DNA of 6,787 bases from Deltaproteobacteria bacterium (GTDB lineage: Bacteria > Desulfobacterota > GWC2-55-46 > S146-70), in assembly GCA_015492395.1 (NCBI GenBank), contig WGFD01000158.1, forward strand, positions 1-6,787. The letters run 5' to 3'. This document shows positions 1-6,787 of the stretch, one piece after another. Every line of letters begins with the position of its first letter. Position 1 is the first letter of the stretch. The notes below the pieces were generated by a model. It worked only from the letters and a program-made list of their open reading frames with translations. It ran no database searches and was not told the origin of the DNA. Both the position numbers and the translations under genes were made by a program.

Positions 1-136
1 TCAAGGAGGTCAGAAGAAGGACACGTCCGATGGGGGTCTTTGAGAACACCCAAAGCATGGAACGCATTATATTCAGTGTGTTTTATTACCTTGACACAGA
101 GGATGGCAAAAACAACCTCTTCCTTTTTACACAGGA

Positions 137-172
137 AGCTTGACATTACCGGACGGGCTAATTAGCTTGACA
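137..172. repeat. Tandem 9-bp direct repeats AGCTTGACA with central palindrome
   Basis: AGCTTGACA occurs exactly twice, at 137-145 and 164-172, with starts 27 bp apart. The perfect 10-bp palindrome GCTAATTAGC (157-166) overlaps the left part of the second copy. Each copy contains a consensus -35 hexamer TTGACA, but neither has a good -10 hexamer 16-18 bp downstream, so they are not obvious promoters. They could be a two-site operator upstream of the kinase gene or chance. The exactness of the repeat is seen in the sequence; any regulatory role is inference. Confidence 0.35.
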
Positions 173-240
173 ACTGTAGGAAGTCCTGTGTTAGAGTTGG
201 TATGTTATGCATTCCATCTATAAATCCGCACAAAAAACTT

Positions 241-267
241 TTCGACAATATATACATATGGTATGAT
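241..267 (+). promoter_or_regulatory. Candidate extended -10 sigma70-type promoter for the histidine kinase
   Basis: TATGAT at 262-267 matches the TATAAT -10 consensus in five of six positions and is preceded by TG and one base (259-261), the extended -10 pattern. A poor -35 match, TTCGAC at 241-246, lies 15 bp upstream, which extended -10 promoters tolerate. The A/T-rich stretch at 231-258 fits a promoter. The predicted start near 274 would give a leader of about 110 nt before the kinase ATG. No sigma54 -24/-12 pair with correct spacing was found. Motif-only evidence. Confidence 0.35.
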
Positions 268-383
268 AACGCGGCTTCATGCTAGAGCAATCCGTTTTTG
301 ACTGCAATAGTCGCAGACTCCTGCAGCAAGGCGCGGGGGGATTACGCCCACTGTGCATATTCAACTAGAGTAACAGCATCATT

Positions 384-2657
384 ATGGGCACAGCCTTTAG
401 AATACTGTTGATCGACGACAGCCCCGACGACAAGGCACTCGTGAGGCGCGAGCTTCACCGTGAGTTTCCGAACCTCCAGATAGAGGATATAACTGATATG
501 GCGTCCCTTGAGGCAGTATTTAAGACGGGAAGTTTCGATGCCACGATAACCGACTACAAACTCGCCTGGGCCTCCGGCTTCGACATTCTCAAGAAGCTTA
601 AGGTGCGCTGGCCGGACCGTCCCGTAATAATGTTCACCGATACAGGAAGTGAGAAGATCGCGGTAAGGGCGATGAAGATAGGACTGGACGACTATGTATT
701 GAAGTCGCCAAAACACTTCCTCCGTCTCGCCATATCTCTTAAGGCGGCATTGAAGCGCGCTGAAGACGAACGCCGCTCCCGCAACATCGAAGAGCGGTAC
801 AAGCAACTGTTCAGCAACCTCCCTATCTGCGTCTACCGGACGTCGATGAACGGCCAACTGCAGGAGATGAACCCGGCGGGCCTCCAGTTGTTCGGCTTTA
901 ATCCCGCCATAGATCTGCGGCAGCAGAAGATAGACGATCTCTACGTCAGCTCGGAAGACCGGAAGCAGTTCTTGAGTGAGCTTATGAAGGCCGGACAGGT
1001 CTCAGGCTGGCGTGTTTCCCTGCGCCGCAAGGACGGCACGCTCTTCTGGGCGGAGATCCATGCCACGCTCATTAAGGATGAGAACGGCGCCCCGACTTGT
1101 ATCGATGGTGTCATAGAAGATATATCCCGTCTGGTAAAGACCGAGGAGGAACTCAAGAAGTTCGTCGTCACCCTCAACACACTCGTAGAGCACATGCCCG
1201 AGGGTGTCTTTCTTCTGAACGCGGAACATCGGATCGCCCTGGCCAATCCGGTCGCCAAGGAGTATCTCTACGCAATCGCAGGCGCGGAGGTGGGGGACCT
1301 GTTGACGCATATCAAAGGCCTTCCAGTCGAAGAGTTTTTGACGTCGCCTCAACAGTTATGGCACGATATAGAACTGGTGGGCAACCCTTCCCGTAAGTTT
1401 GAAATAGCCGGACAGCCTGTGGAGGTCGAGGATACGCCGGGCGGCCTGGTATTTGTCGCTCGCGATGTTACCGAAGAGAGATCGCTCGCGGACCGCATTC
1501 AATCACAGGACCGACTAGCGGCGGTGGGGCAGTTGGCCGCCGGTATCGCTCACGACTTCAACAACATCCTTACATCCATCATAGGCTATACAGAGATCCT
1601 CCTGCTGAGCGATGGTCTCCCCGACAAGACCAGACAGAAGATCGAAGCCATCCTTCACAACGGACAAAAGGCGGCGGAACTGATACGCCAGGTACTCGAC
1701 TTCAGCAGAAAGTCCATAAGCGAGATGAGGCCGATCGATCTTCTCCCCTTTCTGAAAGAGTTTCTGATATTCATCAGGAGGACGATTCCCGAGAATATCA
1801 ATATCTCACTGAACTGCGAACCCGGACAGTACTCCATAAAGGCGGACCCCACTAAGTTGCACCAAGTGCTTACAAACCTGGCCGTTAACGCCCGCGACGC
1901 GATGCCGAAGGGTGGGGCTATTGCGTTTGGAATCGAGACCATCAACGTGAGGCCGAAGAAGAAGTCTCCATTTCCAAATATGTCTCCGGGGGAGTGGATC
2001 TCTCTTACCGTGTCCGACACGGGCATGGGTATCCCGCATGAGTCGTTGCCTCATATCTTCGAGCCCTTCTTTACCACCAAGGAGGTGGGAAAGGGTACGG
2101 GCCTGGGCCTCTCACAGGTATACGGTATCGTCAAGCAACATGACGGTTTCATAGATGTAAGGTCGCAAAAGGGCAGTGGCAGCTCCTTCATAGTATACCT
2201 CCCCGCCATCAAGGTAAAGATAAAGACCCCGCCCATGCAAGAGAGGGTCCACATCCCGAAAGGAAAGGGAGAGACCATATTGATAGTGGAAGATGATACG
2301 GCTGTGCGTGACCTTATTGTCAAGATCCTGCATGAGTTGAACTACAACGTGATCGCCGCCGTAAATGGAAACGACGCGGTGAATATCTTCGCGCGGTATG
2401 TCCATGACATAAGGTTGGTGCTCACCGACGTGGTTATGCCCGAAATGGATGGAATAGAACTGAGCAGGTTACTGATAAAGCAGAAGCCATCATTAAGGGT
2501 TGTCGCTCTTAGCGGATACCCTCTCAGGATAAGCCATGAGGACCTCCAAAAGGCAGGAGTGGTCGAGTGGCTGCAGAAGCCGGTTCAACTGCAGACATTG
2601 GCAAAGACCATCAGCAGGGCGTTGGAAAAGGGATACAACTACATTGCCACACATTGA
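384..2657 (+). CDS. Soluble hybrid sensor histidine kinase, REC-PAS-PAS-HisKA-HATPase-REC
   Basis: A 757-aa cytoplasmic hybrid kinase that should autophosphorylate on His and pass the phosphate to receiver domains; no signal peptide or membrane segment is visible. Domains: REC1 (about 5-125) with acidic pocket D11/D12, phosphoacceptor D57, T85 and K107; PAS1 (about 135-250); a weaker PAS2 (about 262-365); HisKA with H390 in AAGIAHDFNNIL; HATPase with N-box N502, G1 box SDTGMGI (544-550), F-box EPFFTTKE and G2 box GKGTGLGL (569-576); and REC2 (about 630-748) with E636/D637, D682, S710 and K732. The start is fixed by an in-frame TAG at 366-368 and by the receiver beginning at residue 5; the Shine-Dalgarno is weak. 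It has no DNA-binding output, so the partner and stimulus (probably read by the PAS domains) are unknown. It is separated from ileS by 251 bp. Arginine codons switch from CGN-rich before residue 378 to AGG-rich after it. The class is certain; the pathway is not. Confidence 0.95.
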   Translation: MGTAFRILLIDDSPDDKALVRRELHREFPNLQIEDITDMASLEAVFKTGSFDATITDYKLAWASGFDILKKLKVRWPDRPVIMFTDTGSEKIAVRAMKIGLDDYVLKSPKHFLRLAISLKAALKRAEDERRSRNIEERYKQLFSNLPICVYRTSMNGQLQEMNPAGLQLFGFNPAIDLRQQKIDDLYVSSEDRKQFLSELMKAGQVSGWRVSLRRKDGTLFWAEIHATLIKDENGAPTCIDGVIEDISRLVKTEEELKKFVVTLNTLVEHMPEGVFLLNAEHRIALANPVAKEYLYAIAGAEVGDLLTHIKGLPVEEFLTSPQQLWHDIELVGNPSRKFEIAGQPVEVEDTPGGLVFVARDVTEERSLADRIQSQDRLAAVGQLAAGIAHDFNNILTSIIGYTEILLLSDGLPDKTRQKIEAILHNGQKAAELIRQVLDFSRKSISEMRPIDLLPFLKEFLIFIRRTIPENINISLNCEPGQYSIKADPTKLHQVLTNLAVNARDAMPKGGAIAFGIETINVRPKKKSPFPNMSPGEWISLTVSDTGMGIPHESLPHIFEPFFTTKEVGKGTGLGLSQVYGIVKQHDGFIDVRSQKGSGSSFIVYLPAIKVKIKTPPMQERVHIPKGKGETILIVEDDTAVRDLIVKILHELNYNVIAAVNGNDAVNIFARYVHDIRLVLTDVVMPEMDGIELSRLLIKQKPSLRVVALSGYPLRISHEDLQKAGVVEWLQKPVQLQTLAKTISRALEKGYNYIATH

Positions 2658-2867
2658 CCCGCTAGCACATCGTCCCGGAACATACACATACAACACCCGT
2701 ACCCCCACTGGAGACTGTCCCGCGCTTCGCTATCGCAACTGAAGATGTGCAGTATGCGTATCTCCCGCGGCCCGCTGTTTGGAGTCTCTATTAACCTCCA
2801 TCTCTATCCCGGATCATAAAAATTTATTTATTTTTGACATCCCATGTGGTACTAGTAGGTGCTTGCG
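2658..2867. other. Intergenic region and presumed ileS leader
   Basis: This spacer between the kinase stop and the short ORF ahead of ileS has no recognisable gene. The first part is GC-richer, with no hairpin-plus-T-run terminator that I would accept. An A/T-rich run at 2816-2835 (AAAAATTTATTTATTTTT at its core) precedes a TTGACA at 2834-2839 that lacks a properly spaced -10. A weak promoter guess is TTAACC (2791-2796) with CATAAA (2815-2820), 18 bp apart. A small inverted repeat, ACAT-CCC-ATGT, lies at 2837-2847. No T-box core sequence or specifier stem was recognised. Confidence 0.4.
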
Positions 2868-2877
2868 ATGAAGCTTC
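2857..2877 (+). promoter_or_regulatory. Shine-Dalgarno and possible occluding hairpin of the ileS leader ORF
   Basis: AGGTG (2857-2861) is complementary to the 3' end of 16S rRNA and lies 6 nt before ATG 2868, ideal spacing. The same bases can fold: GCTT (2861-2864) pairs with AAGC (2871-2874). Two further pairs, 2858/2877 and a G-U at 2859/2876, lie beyond one mismatch, leaving the ATG in a six-base loop. The pairing was worked out by eye and is weak, so a regulatory role is only a possibility. Confidence 0.35.
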
Positions 2878-2909
2878 CAATAAATACATATCCACTCAGG
2901 TACGTGTAA
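2868..2909 (+). CDS. Putative 13-codon leader ORF overlapping the ileS start (TAATG)
   Basis: The short frame encodes [13 protein letters not shown]. It starts at an ATG with a good Shine-Dalgarno (AGGTG, 6 nt spacing), a better ribosome site than that of ileS. Its TAA stop (2907-2909) shares its last A with the ileS ATG (2909-2911), the TAATG arrangement typical of translational coupling. Ribosomes ending here could therefore re-initiate on ileS, whose own signal is only an AGG (2898-2900) inside this frame. The peptide has a single Ile, encoded by ATA at codon 5, and no run of Ile codons as in classical attenuators, so coupling is likelier than codon-counting attenuation. It resembles no protein I know. 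An ORF this short can arise by chance; the overlap plus Shine-Dalgarno is the only support. Confidence 0.35.
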   Translation: MKLPINTYPLRYV

Positions 2910-5722
2910 TGCCCTCGGACTATAAATCCACTCTCAATCTTCCCGTAACCGACTTCCCCATGAAGGCAAACCTCTCACAGAGGGAACCGAAGATACTGAA
3001 GAGGTGGGGAGACGAAGGTCTGTACAGGAAGATCATGGACCAGGGAAGGAACAGGGAAAAGTACATACTCCACGACGGCCCCCCCTACGCCAACGGTCAC
3101 ATACATATAGGCCACGCCCTTAACAAGATTCTCAAGGACATAATCGTCAAAAGCAGGTTTATGATGGGTTACGGAGCGGACTACGTGCCCGGATGGGACT
3201 GCCACGGCCTGCCCATAGAGCTCCAGGTTGAAAAGACCCTTGGCAAAGGCAAAGAAGGCTTCTCCAAGATAGATACCAGAAAGAGATGCCGCGCCTATGC
3301 CGAGAAACACGTCGAGATCCAGCGGAAGGAGTTCCAGAGGCTCGGTGTGTTCGGGGAGTGGGAAAATCCCTATCTCACTATGAACTACGGCTACCAGGCC
3401 ACCATCCTCAGGGAGCTGGGGCGGTGTGCCGAAAAGGGGCTGGTCTACACGGGGAAAAAACCAGTTCACTGGTGCTCATCCTGCAGTACGGCCCTCGCGG
3501 AGGCGGAGGTGGAATACGCCGACAAGACCTCACCGGCGGTCTTCGTAAAGTTTCGTGTGATCGACTCGAAGGGGGCCTTCGAGACGGACGAGGGAGAGAC
3601 CTTTTTCGTGATCTGGACGACCACACCCTGGACGCTTCCGGCAAATCTGGCAGTCGCCTTGAACCCAACGTTGACATACCGTCTTGTAAAGACCCCCTTT
3701 GGGAACCTGGTATTGAACCAGGAACTGTTGTCTCCCTGTATGGAGAAGTTCGGGCTCAAGGAGGGAGACTACAAAGTCTCGGCCGGTGTATGGAAAGGAC
3801 GTGAACTGGAAAAGGGGATAGTCTGCCACCACCCATGGATAGACCGCCGGGTAACCGTCCTTATGAGCGACCATGTCACCAACGAGGCCGGCACCGGGTG
3901 TGTCCATATAGCACCGGGGCACGGTCAGGAAGACTACGAGATCGGATTGAAGTATGGCCTGGATATTTACGCGCCGGTAGACGACCACGGGCGGTTTACC
4001 GGAGACGTCAAGGAGTTTGCAGGCGAGTTCGTATTCAAGGCCAATGTTTCAATCATGGAACTCCTCAAGGCAAACGGGACCCTGCTGTTCAAAGAGGAGG
4101 TCCACCACTCCTATCCGCACTGCTGGCGCTGCAAGCAGCCTATAATCTTTAGGGCCACCAAGCAGTGGTTCATCTCCATGGATGAAAGCGACATCCGGAA
4201 AAAGGCCCTCGCCGAAATAGGCAGGGTCGAGTGGACACCTCCGTGGGGAAGGGATAGGATCTACAGTATGGTTCGGAACAGACCCGACTGGTGCATATCG
4301 CGCCAAAGGGCCTGGGGCATACCCATCGCGGCCTTTATATGCAAGGCGTGCGATACGAGCCACCTGGAGCAGGAGATAATAAACCGCATCGCCGACGAGG
4401 TTGAAGAGCACGGGGCGGATATCTGGTTCGAAAAGAGCCCTGAAGAGCTGTTACCGGAAGGTTTCCGGTGCAAGGTGTGTAATGGAAGGGAGTTTTCAAA
4501 AGACGAAGATATCCTTGACGTCTGGTTTGATTCCGGTGTGAGCTTCGCCGCCGTTTTGGAGAAGCGGGAGAACCTCAGGTCTCCGGCGGACCTGTATCTC
4601 GAAGGAAGCGACCAGCACAGGGGCTGGTTTCAATCGTCACTTCTGGTCTCCGTCGGAACTAGGGGATGCGCTCCGTACAGGACAGTGCTCACCCATGGAT
4701 TCGTCGTAGACGGTGAGGGGAGGAAGATGAGCAAGTCCGTAGGGAATGTAATCGCCCCGCAGGATGTGATCGACAAGTACGGCGCGGAGGTGCTGAGACT
4801 CTGGGTAGCCGCCGAAGACTACCGTGAAGACATACGCATATCAAACTCCATCCTGACACAGCTGTCTGATGCCTACAGAAGGATACGAAACACCTGCCGA
4901 TACATCCTGGGGAACCTGCATGACTTCGATCCGGAAAGGGATACGGTTCCCTATGAACTACTCACGGAGTTGGACCGTCTGACGCTTCACAGGCTGACCA
5001 GGCTTACGGCAAGGATATTGAGGGCCTATGAGCAGTTCGAGTTCCATACCATATACCATGCCGTCCACAACTTCGCCTCCGTCGATCTGAGCGCTTTTTA
5101 CCTGGATATCCTCAAAGACAGGCTCTACATATCGAGGAGCGGCGCGCCGGAGAGGAGGTCCGCCCAGACGACCATCTACCATACCATCAACCACCTGGTC
5201 CGGCTCCTCGCGCCGGTGCTGCCCTTTACCATGGACGAAGTGTGGCACTTCATCCCATCCAGAGAGGAGGAGAGTGTACACCTGGCAGGATTTCCAAAGG
5301 TAAACGAAGCCTGGATAGACGGAGAACTCTCCGGCAGGTGGGAGAATCTGATCGAGGTCAAGGGCGAGGTAACGAAGGTGCTCGAAAAGGCGAGGAGGGA
5401 AAAGATAATCGGCCATCCCTTGGACGCGAGGGTCCTTATATCGCCACCCAGGGAACTCGAGGGTTTACTGGAGAGAACCTCCGCCACTCTGAAGGAGATA
5501 TTGATAACCTCTCAACTTGAACTCGTGAAAGGGGGGGTGCGGAGGGACGACGGGGAAGGGACAAGGCTTCTCAGCGACGAGATAGAAGGTCTGGCTGTCA
5601 GGGTCGAGAGGGCCAAGGGGGAAAAATGCGCGAGATGCTGGCACTACAGCGAGCGCGTCGGCGAAAAGAGTGAACACCCCACCCTCTGCGAGAGGTGCTG
5701 GGAGGTGTTGAATCAAGATTGA
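2909..5722 (+). CDS. ileS: Isoleucyl-tRNA synthetase (bacterial type)
   Basis: Charges tRNA-Ile with isoleucine in the cytosol, using ATP, and hydrolyses mischarged valine. The product is 937 aa, about the length of E. coli IleS (938). Visible: N-terminal [13 protein letters not shown] motif H66-H69 after [10 protein letters not shown]1 editing domain with [11 protein letters not shown] (236-246) and GHGQEDY (337-343), where H333 and D342 match the E. coli editing residues by position; [11 protein letters not shown] (564-574); KMSKS (606-610); tRNA-binding anticodon domain; and a C-terminal zinc finger C907/C910/C927/C930. Further CxxC pairs at 189/192, 405/408, 478/481 and 521/524 suggest extra zinc sites. 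ATG 2909 is chosen because it gives the family N-terminus. A TTG at 2834 would add 25 residues unlike the family. AGG at 2898-2900 is a weak ribosome site. It overlaps the leader ORF by one base and runs into lspA after 16 bp, probably as an operon. Arginine codons are mostly AGG/AGA. Confidence 0.97.
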   Translation: MPSDYKSTLNLPVTDFPMKANLSQREPKILKRWGDEGLYRKIMDQGRNREKYILHDGPPYANGHIHIGHALNKILKDIIVKSRFMMGYGADYVPGWDCHGLPIELQVEKTLGKGKEGFSKIDTRKRCRAYAEKHVEIQRKEFQRLGVFGEWENPYLTMNYGYQATILRELGRCAEKGLVYTGKKPVHWCSSCSTALAEAEVEYADKTSPAVFVKFRVIDSKGAFETDEGETFFVIWTTTPWTLPANLAVALNPTLTYRLVKTPFGNLVLNQELLSPCMEKFGLKEGDYKVSAGVWKGRELEKGIVCHHPWIDRRVTVLMSDHVTNEAGTGCVHIAPGHGQEDYEIGLKYGLDIYAPVDDHGRFTGDVKEFAGEFVFKANVSIMELLKANGTLLFKEEVHHSYPHCWRCKQPIIFRATKQWFISMDESDIRKKALAEIGRVEWTPPWGRDRIYSMVRNRPDWCISRQRAWGIPIAAFICKACDTSHLEQEIINRIADEVEEHGADIWFEKSPEELLPEGFRCKVCNGREFSKDEDILDVWFDSGVSFAAVLEKRENLRSPADLYLEGSDQHRGWFQSSLLVSVGTRGCAPYRTVLTHGFVVDGEGRKMSKSVGNVIAPQDVIDKYGAEVLRLWVAAEDYREDIRISNSILTQLSDAYRRIRNTCRYILGNLHDFDPERDTVPYELLTELDRLTLHRLTRLTARILRAYEQFEFHTIYHAVHNFASVDLSAFYLDILKDRLYISRSGAPERRSAQTTIYHTINHLVRLLAPVLPFTMDEVWHFIPSREEESVHLAGFPKVNEAWIDGELSGRWENLIEVKGEVTKVLEKARREKIIGHPLDARVLISPPRELEGLLERTSATLKEILITSQLELVKGGVRRDDGEGTRLLSDEIEGLAVRVERAKGEKCARCWHYSERVGEKSEHPTLCERCWEVLNQD

Positions 5723-5731
5723 TCCATTGTC

Positions 5732-5741
5732 GGGAGGAATG
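5732..5741 (+). promoter_or_regulatory. Unusually close Shine-Dalgarno at the lspA start
   Basis: GGGAGG (5732-5737) ends one base before ATG 5739, much closer than the usual 5-9 nt. The alternative in-frame starts are TTG 5727 (four bases after the ileS stop, no Shine-Dalgarno) and the non-standard ATC 5745, which would have ideal spacing. Both are less usual codons. ATG 5739 is kept as the annotated start, possibly helped by ribosomes arriving from ileS. Confidence 0.4.
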
Positions 5742-6251
5742 GATATCGGTAGGTTAAAATTACTCCTCTTTGTGGCCCTGACGGTGCTCATACTCGACCA
5801 GATCACAAAGAACGCAATCGACTCTCTGTTCCATATCCATCAATCCGTAGAGGTCATTCCGGGCCTCTTCAACATCACATACATCAGAAACCCCGGTGTG
5901 GCATTCGGCATATTGAGGGATGGCGGGGTGTTAAGGGTTATCCTCCTGTCTCTGCTCACCGTTATTGCCATAATCGTTATCTGCTTCTTATACCTGGGGA
6001 TGGACGAAAGGTGGAACAGGGTCGCCCTTTCCATGATAGCGGGCGGTGCGCTGGGCAATCTTGTAGACAGGCTCAGGTTTTGGGAGGTGATCGACTTCCT
6101 GGACTTTTATATCGGAAGATACCACTGGCCGGCCTTTAATGTCGCCGACTCGGCCATCACGGCAGGTGTCCTCATCCTATTGATCCGGTCCTTCGGCGGC
6201 AAGGGCGCTCCCTCCAGTGATCGGCAACGCCATCCGGATACCGAAGGATGA
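5739..6251 (+). CDS. lspA: Lipoprotein signal peptidase (signal peptidase II)
   Basis: Inner-membrane aspartyl protease that cleaves the signal peptide from diacylglyceryl-modified prolipoproteins just before the lipidated cysteine; the target class of globomycin. The product is 170 aa, normal for the family. Four hydrophobic segments are visible at about 6-19, 66-86, 94-108 and 138-150. Conserved blocks: LDQITK with D20; RNPGVAFG with N51; GGALGNLVDRL with N107 and D110; VIDFLDFY with D119; and FNVADSAI with N134 and D137. D119 and D137 are 18 residues apart and fit the catalytic aspartate pair of known structures. The C-terminal tail after residue 152 is polar and probably cytoplasmic. It lies 16 bp behind ileS on the same strand, so co-transcription is expected. 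The start is discussed under the ribosome site. Only 33 bp separate its stop from that of the convergent gene, with no clear terminator hairpin. Confidence 0.96.
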   Translation: MDIGRLKLLLFVALTVLILDQITKNAIDSLFHIHQSVEVIPGLFNITYIRNPGVAFGILRDGGVLRVILLSLLTVIAIIVICFLYLGMDERWNRVALSMIAGGALGNLVDRLRFWEVIDFLDFYIGRYHWPAFNVADSAITAGVLILLIRSFGGKGAPSSDRQRHPDTEG

Positions 6252-6284
6252 GCGGAGGAATACGCATCTGGCGACAACACACCT

Positions 6285-6787
6285 CTATTGAGACTCTTCC
6301 TCGTAACCCATCTCGCGCAGCCTCTGGATGTTGGCCTGTACCTTGGTATCTCCCGGTCTGATCCTCTCGGCCGTGAGAAAGGCATTCAGGGCCTCTCTAT
6401 AGTCCCTGGAAAAGAGCGCATCCAGTCCCCGTTCGAAGGCCTCGTTGAACGCTGCGTCTCCATCGACCGAACCCTTCGCCTTCTTCGACGCTTCTCCCTC
6501 CGAAGACGACAACAGATCAAACTCCACATCAGCTATATCATCAGTCCGGGGCCCGGACTGGATACCCGCCTTATCCTCATCTATGTTTCTGACCACATCC
6601 ATCAATAGCCATTTCCAATCGCCCTCGATATTCCGTTCTCCGGGATCTTCTGTGAGCGTCTGACACCTCACACCCTTGCCAGCCTTCAGTACCAGGCGGC
6701 GAAAGGCGGATTCACCGGTGCCTTGCTCATCACTGGCGGCCCATACCTTCCCTGAAGAGACGACGATCTGTCCGTTCCCCTCCCCAC
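6285..6787 (-). CDS. DUF4388 (PATAN)-like domain protein with C-terminal TPR, 3' part only
   Basis: The frame stays open through the right edge, so only the last 166 residues are seen; the start is outside the window. The first 70 or so visible residues read like the end of a DUF4388/PATAN domain: GQIVVSSGKVWAAS, then GESAFRRLVLKAGKG, then the closing block NIEGDWKWLLMDVVRNIDE. A polar, acidic linker (about 73-110) follows, then one tetratricopeptide-type helix pair (about 113-147, with the signature ALFSRDYREALNAFLTAERIRPGD). The last 20 residues are charged. DUF4388 domains are found mostly in signalling and motility-linked proteins of cyanobacteria and delta-proteobacteria-like groups, and TPRs bind proteins, so an adaptor role is the best guess; the substrate is unknown. 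A GTG at 6669-6671 could be misread as the start, but the DUF4388-like sequence continues upstream of it. It is convergent with lspA and not part of that operon. Confidence 0.75.
   Translation of the reverse strand, partial: GEGNGQIVVSSGKVWAASDEQGTGESAFRRLVLKAGKGVRCQTLTEDPGERNIEGDWKWLLMDVVRNIDEDKAGIQSGPRTDDIADVEFDLLSSSEGEASKKAKGSVDGDAAFNEAFERGLDALFSRDYREALNAFLTAERIRPGDTKVQANIQRLREMGYEEESQ

Larger units (their letters stand above)
1..383. other. Upstream non-coding region, AT-rich, edge of window
   Basis: No recognisable gene is seen in these 383 bases. Two short frames are open from the left edge: frame 1 to a TAG at 163-165 and frame 3 to a TGA at 141-143. The frame 3 ORF could start at ATG 30, giving 37 codons with an AGAAGG 9 nt upstream. 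Either could be the tail of an upstream gene or a small ORF, but neither translation resembles a family I know. TTGACA occurs three times (91-96, 140-145, 167-172). The last two lie in an exact AGCTTGACA repeat, and a perfect palindrome GCTAATTAGC (157-166) sits between and partly overlaps them. An 8-bp inverted repeat, ACACAGGA (129-136) and TCCTGTGT (184-191), brackets this cluster. The best promoter-like site for the downstream kinase is near 260. No convincing intrinsic terminator or tRNA is visible. Confidence 0.5.

Noticed and set aside
30..143. 37-codon ORF near the left edge
   Set aside because: Too short, only a moderate ribosome site, no similarity recognised; a competing frame is also open there. 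Mentioned only in the region note.
195..215. Sigma54 promoter around GG...GC at 199-210
   Set aside because: The spacing between GG and GC is 8 rather than 10 bases and flanking consensus is missing.
342..857. Minus-strand ORF of 171 codons opposite the start of the kinase
   Set aside because: It lies antisense to a well-supported receiver domain and its translation shows no domain; a shadow frame.
2758..2785. CTCC/GGAG hairpin as kinase terminator
   Set aside because: Four-base stem with a long loop and no following T-run.
2840..2870. T-box-like TGTGGTAC ahead of ileS
   Set aside because: Only about six bases resemble the T-box core; the CCGCG part, a specifier stem and a terminator or antiterminator are not seen.
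2834..2908. ileS starting at TTG 2834 with 25 extra residues
   Set aside because: The extension is unlike IleS N-termini, and ATG 2909 gives the canonical DYKSTLNLP start and normal length.
6252..6284. Bidirectional terminator between the convergent genes
   Set aside because: The 33 bases hold only a 3-bp GCG/CGC pairing and no T-run on either strand.
6288..6608. Plus-strand ORF of 106 codons opposite the right-edge gene
   Set aside because: It starts at TTG with no family resemblance, and the minus strand here encodes a recognisable DUF4388-TPR protein.

Overview
The window looks like ordinary chromosomal DNA from a Gram-negative bacterium of moderate GC content. A lipoprotein signal peptidase gene directly behind ileS, a DUF4388 (PATAN)-type protein and a soluble hybrid histidine kinase with two receivers fit the former Deltaproteobacteria or Nitrospirota-like lineages. 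Frequent AGG (Arg) and ATA (Ile) codons also argue against an enterobacterium. This placement is an inference from gene content only. No mobile element, CRISPR array, rRNA or tRNA was seen.

Layout, left to right. Bases 1-383 are relatively AT-rich and mostly non-coding. They hold two exact AGCTTGACA direct repeats 27 bp apart and a candidate extended -10 promoter. At 384-2657 (+) is a cytoplasmic hybrid histidine kinase, REC-PAS-PAS-HisKA-HATPase-REC, with all catalytic residues visible. Bases 2658-2908 separate it from ileS. The last part of this gap holds a 13-codon reading frame (2868-2909) with its own Shine-Dalgarno sequence, whose TAA stop shares a base with the ileS ATG (TAATG). At 2909-5722 (+) is ileS, a full-length bacterial isoleucyl-tRNA synthetase of 937 aa. 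lspA, the prolipoprotein signal peptidase of 170 aa, follows after 16 bp at 5739-6251 (+). Converging on it from the right edge is the 3' end of a minus-strand gene (6285 to beyond 6787), a DUF4388-like domain plus a TPR.

How they work together: ileS and lspA are very probably one transcript, a pairing common in bacteria (isoleucine charging and lipoprotein maturation). The kinase is a separate unit, and its DNA-binding partner is not in the window. The DUF4388-TPR gene belongs to another, oppositely transcribed unit.

Nothing here is a clear new system. The points most worth a second look are the short ORF translationally overlapping ileS and the sharp change in arginine codon choice between the sensory and catalytic halves of the kinase.
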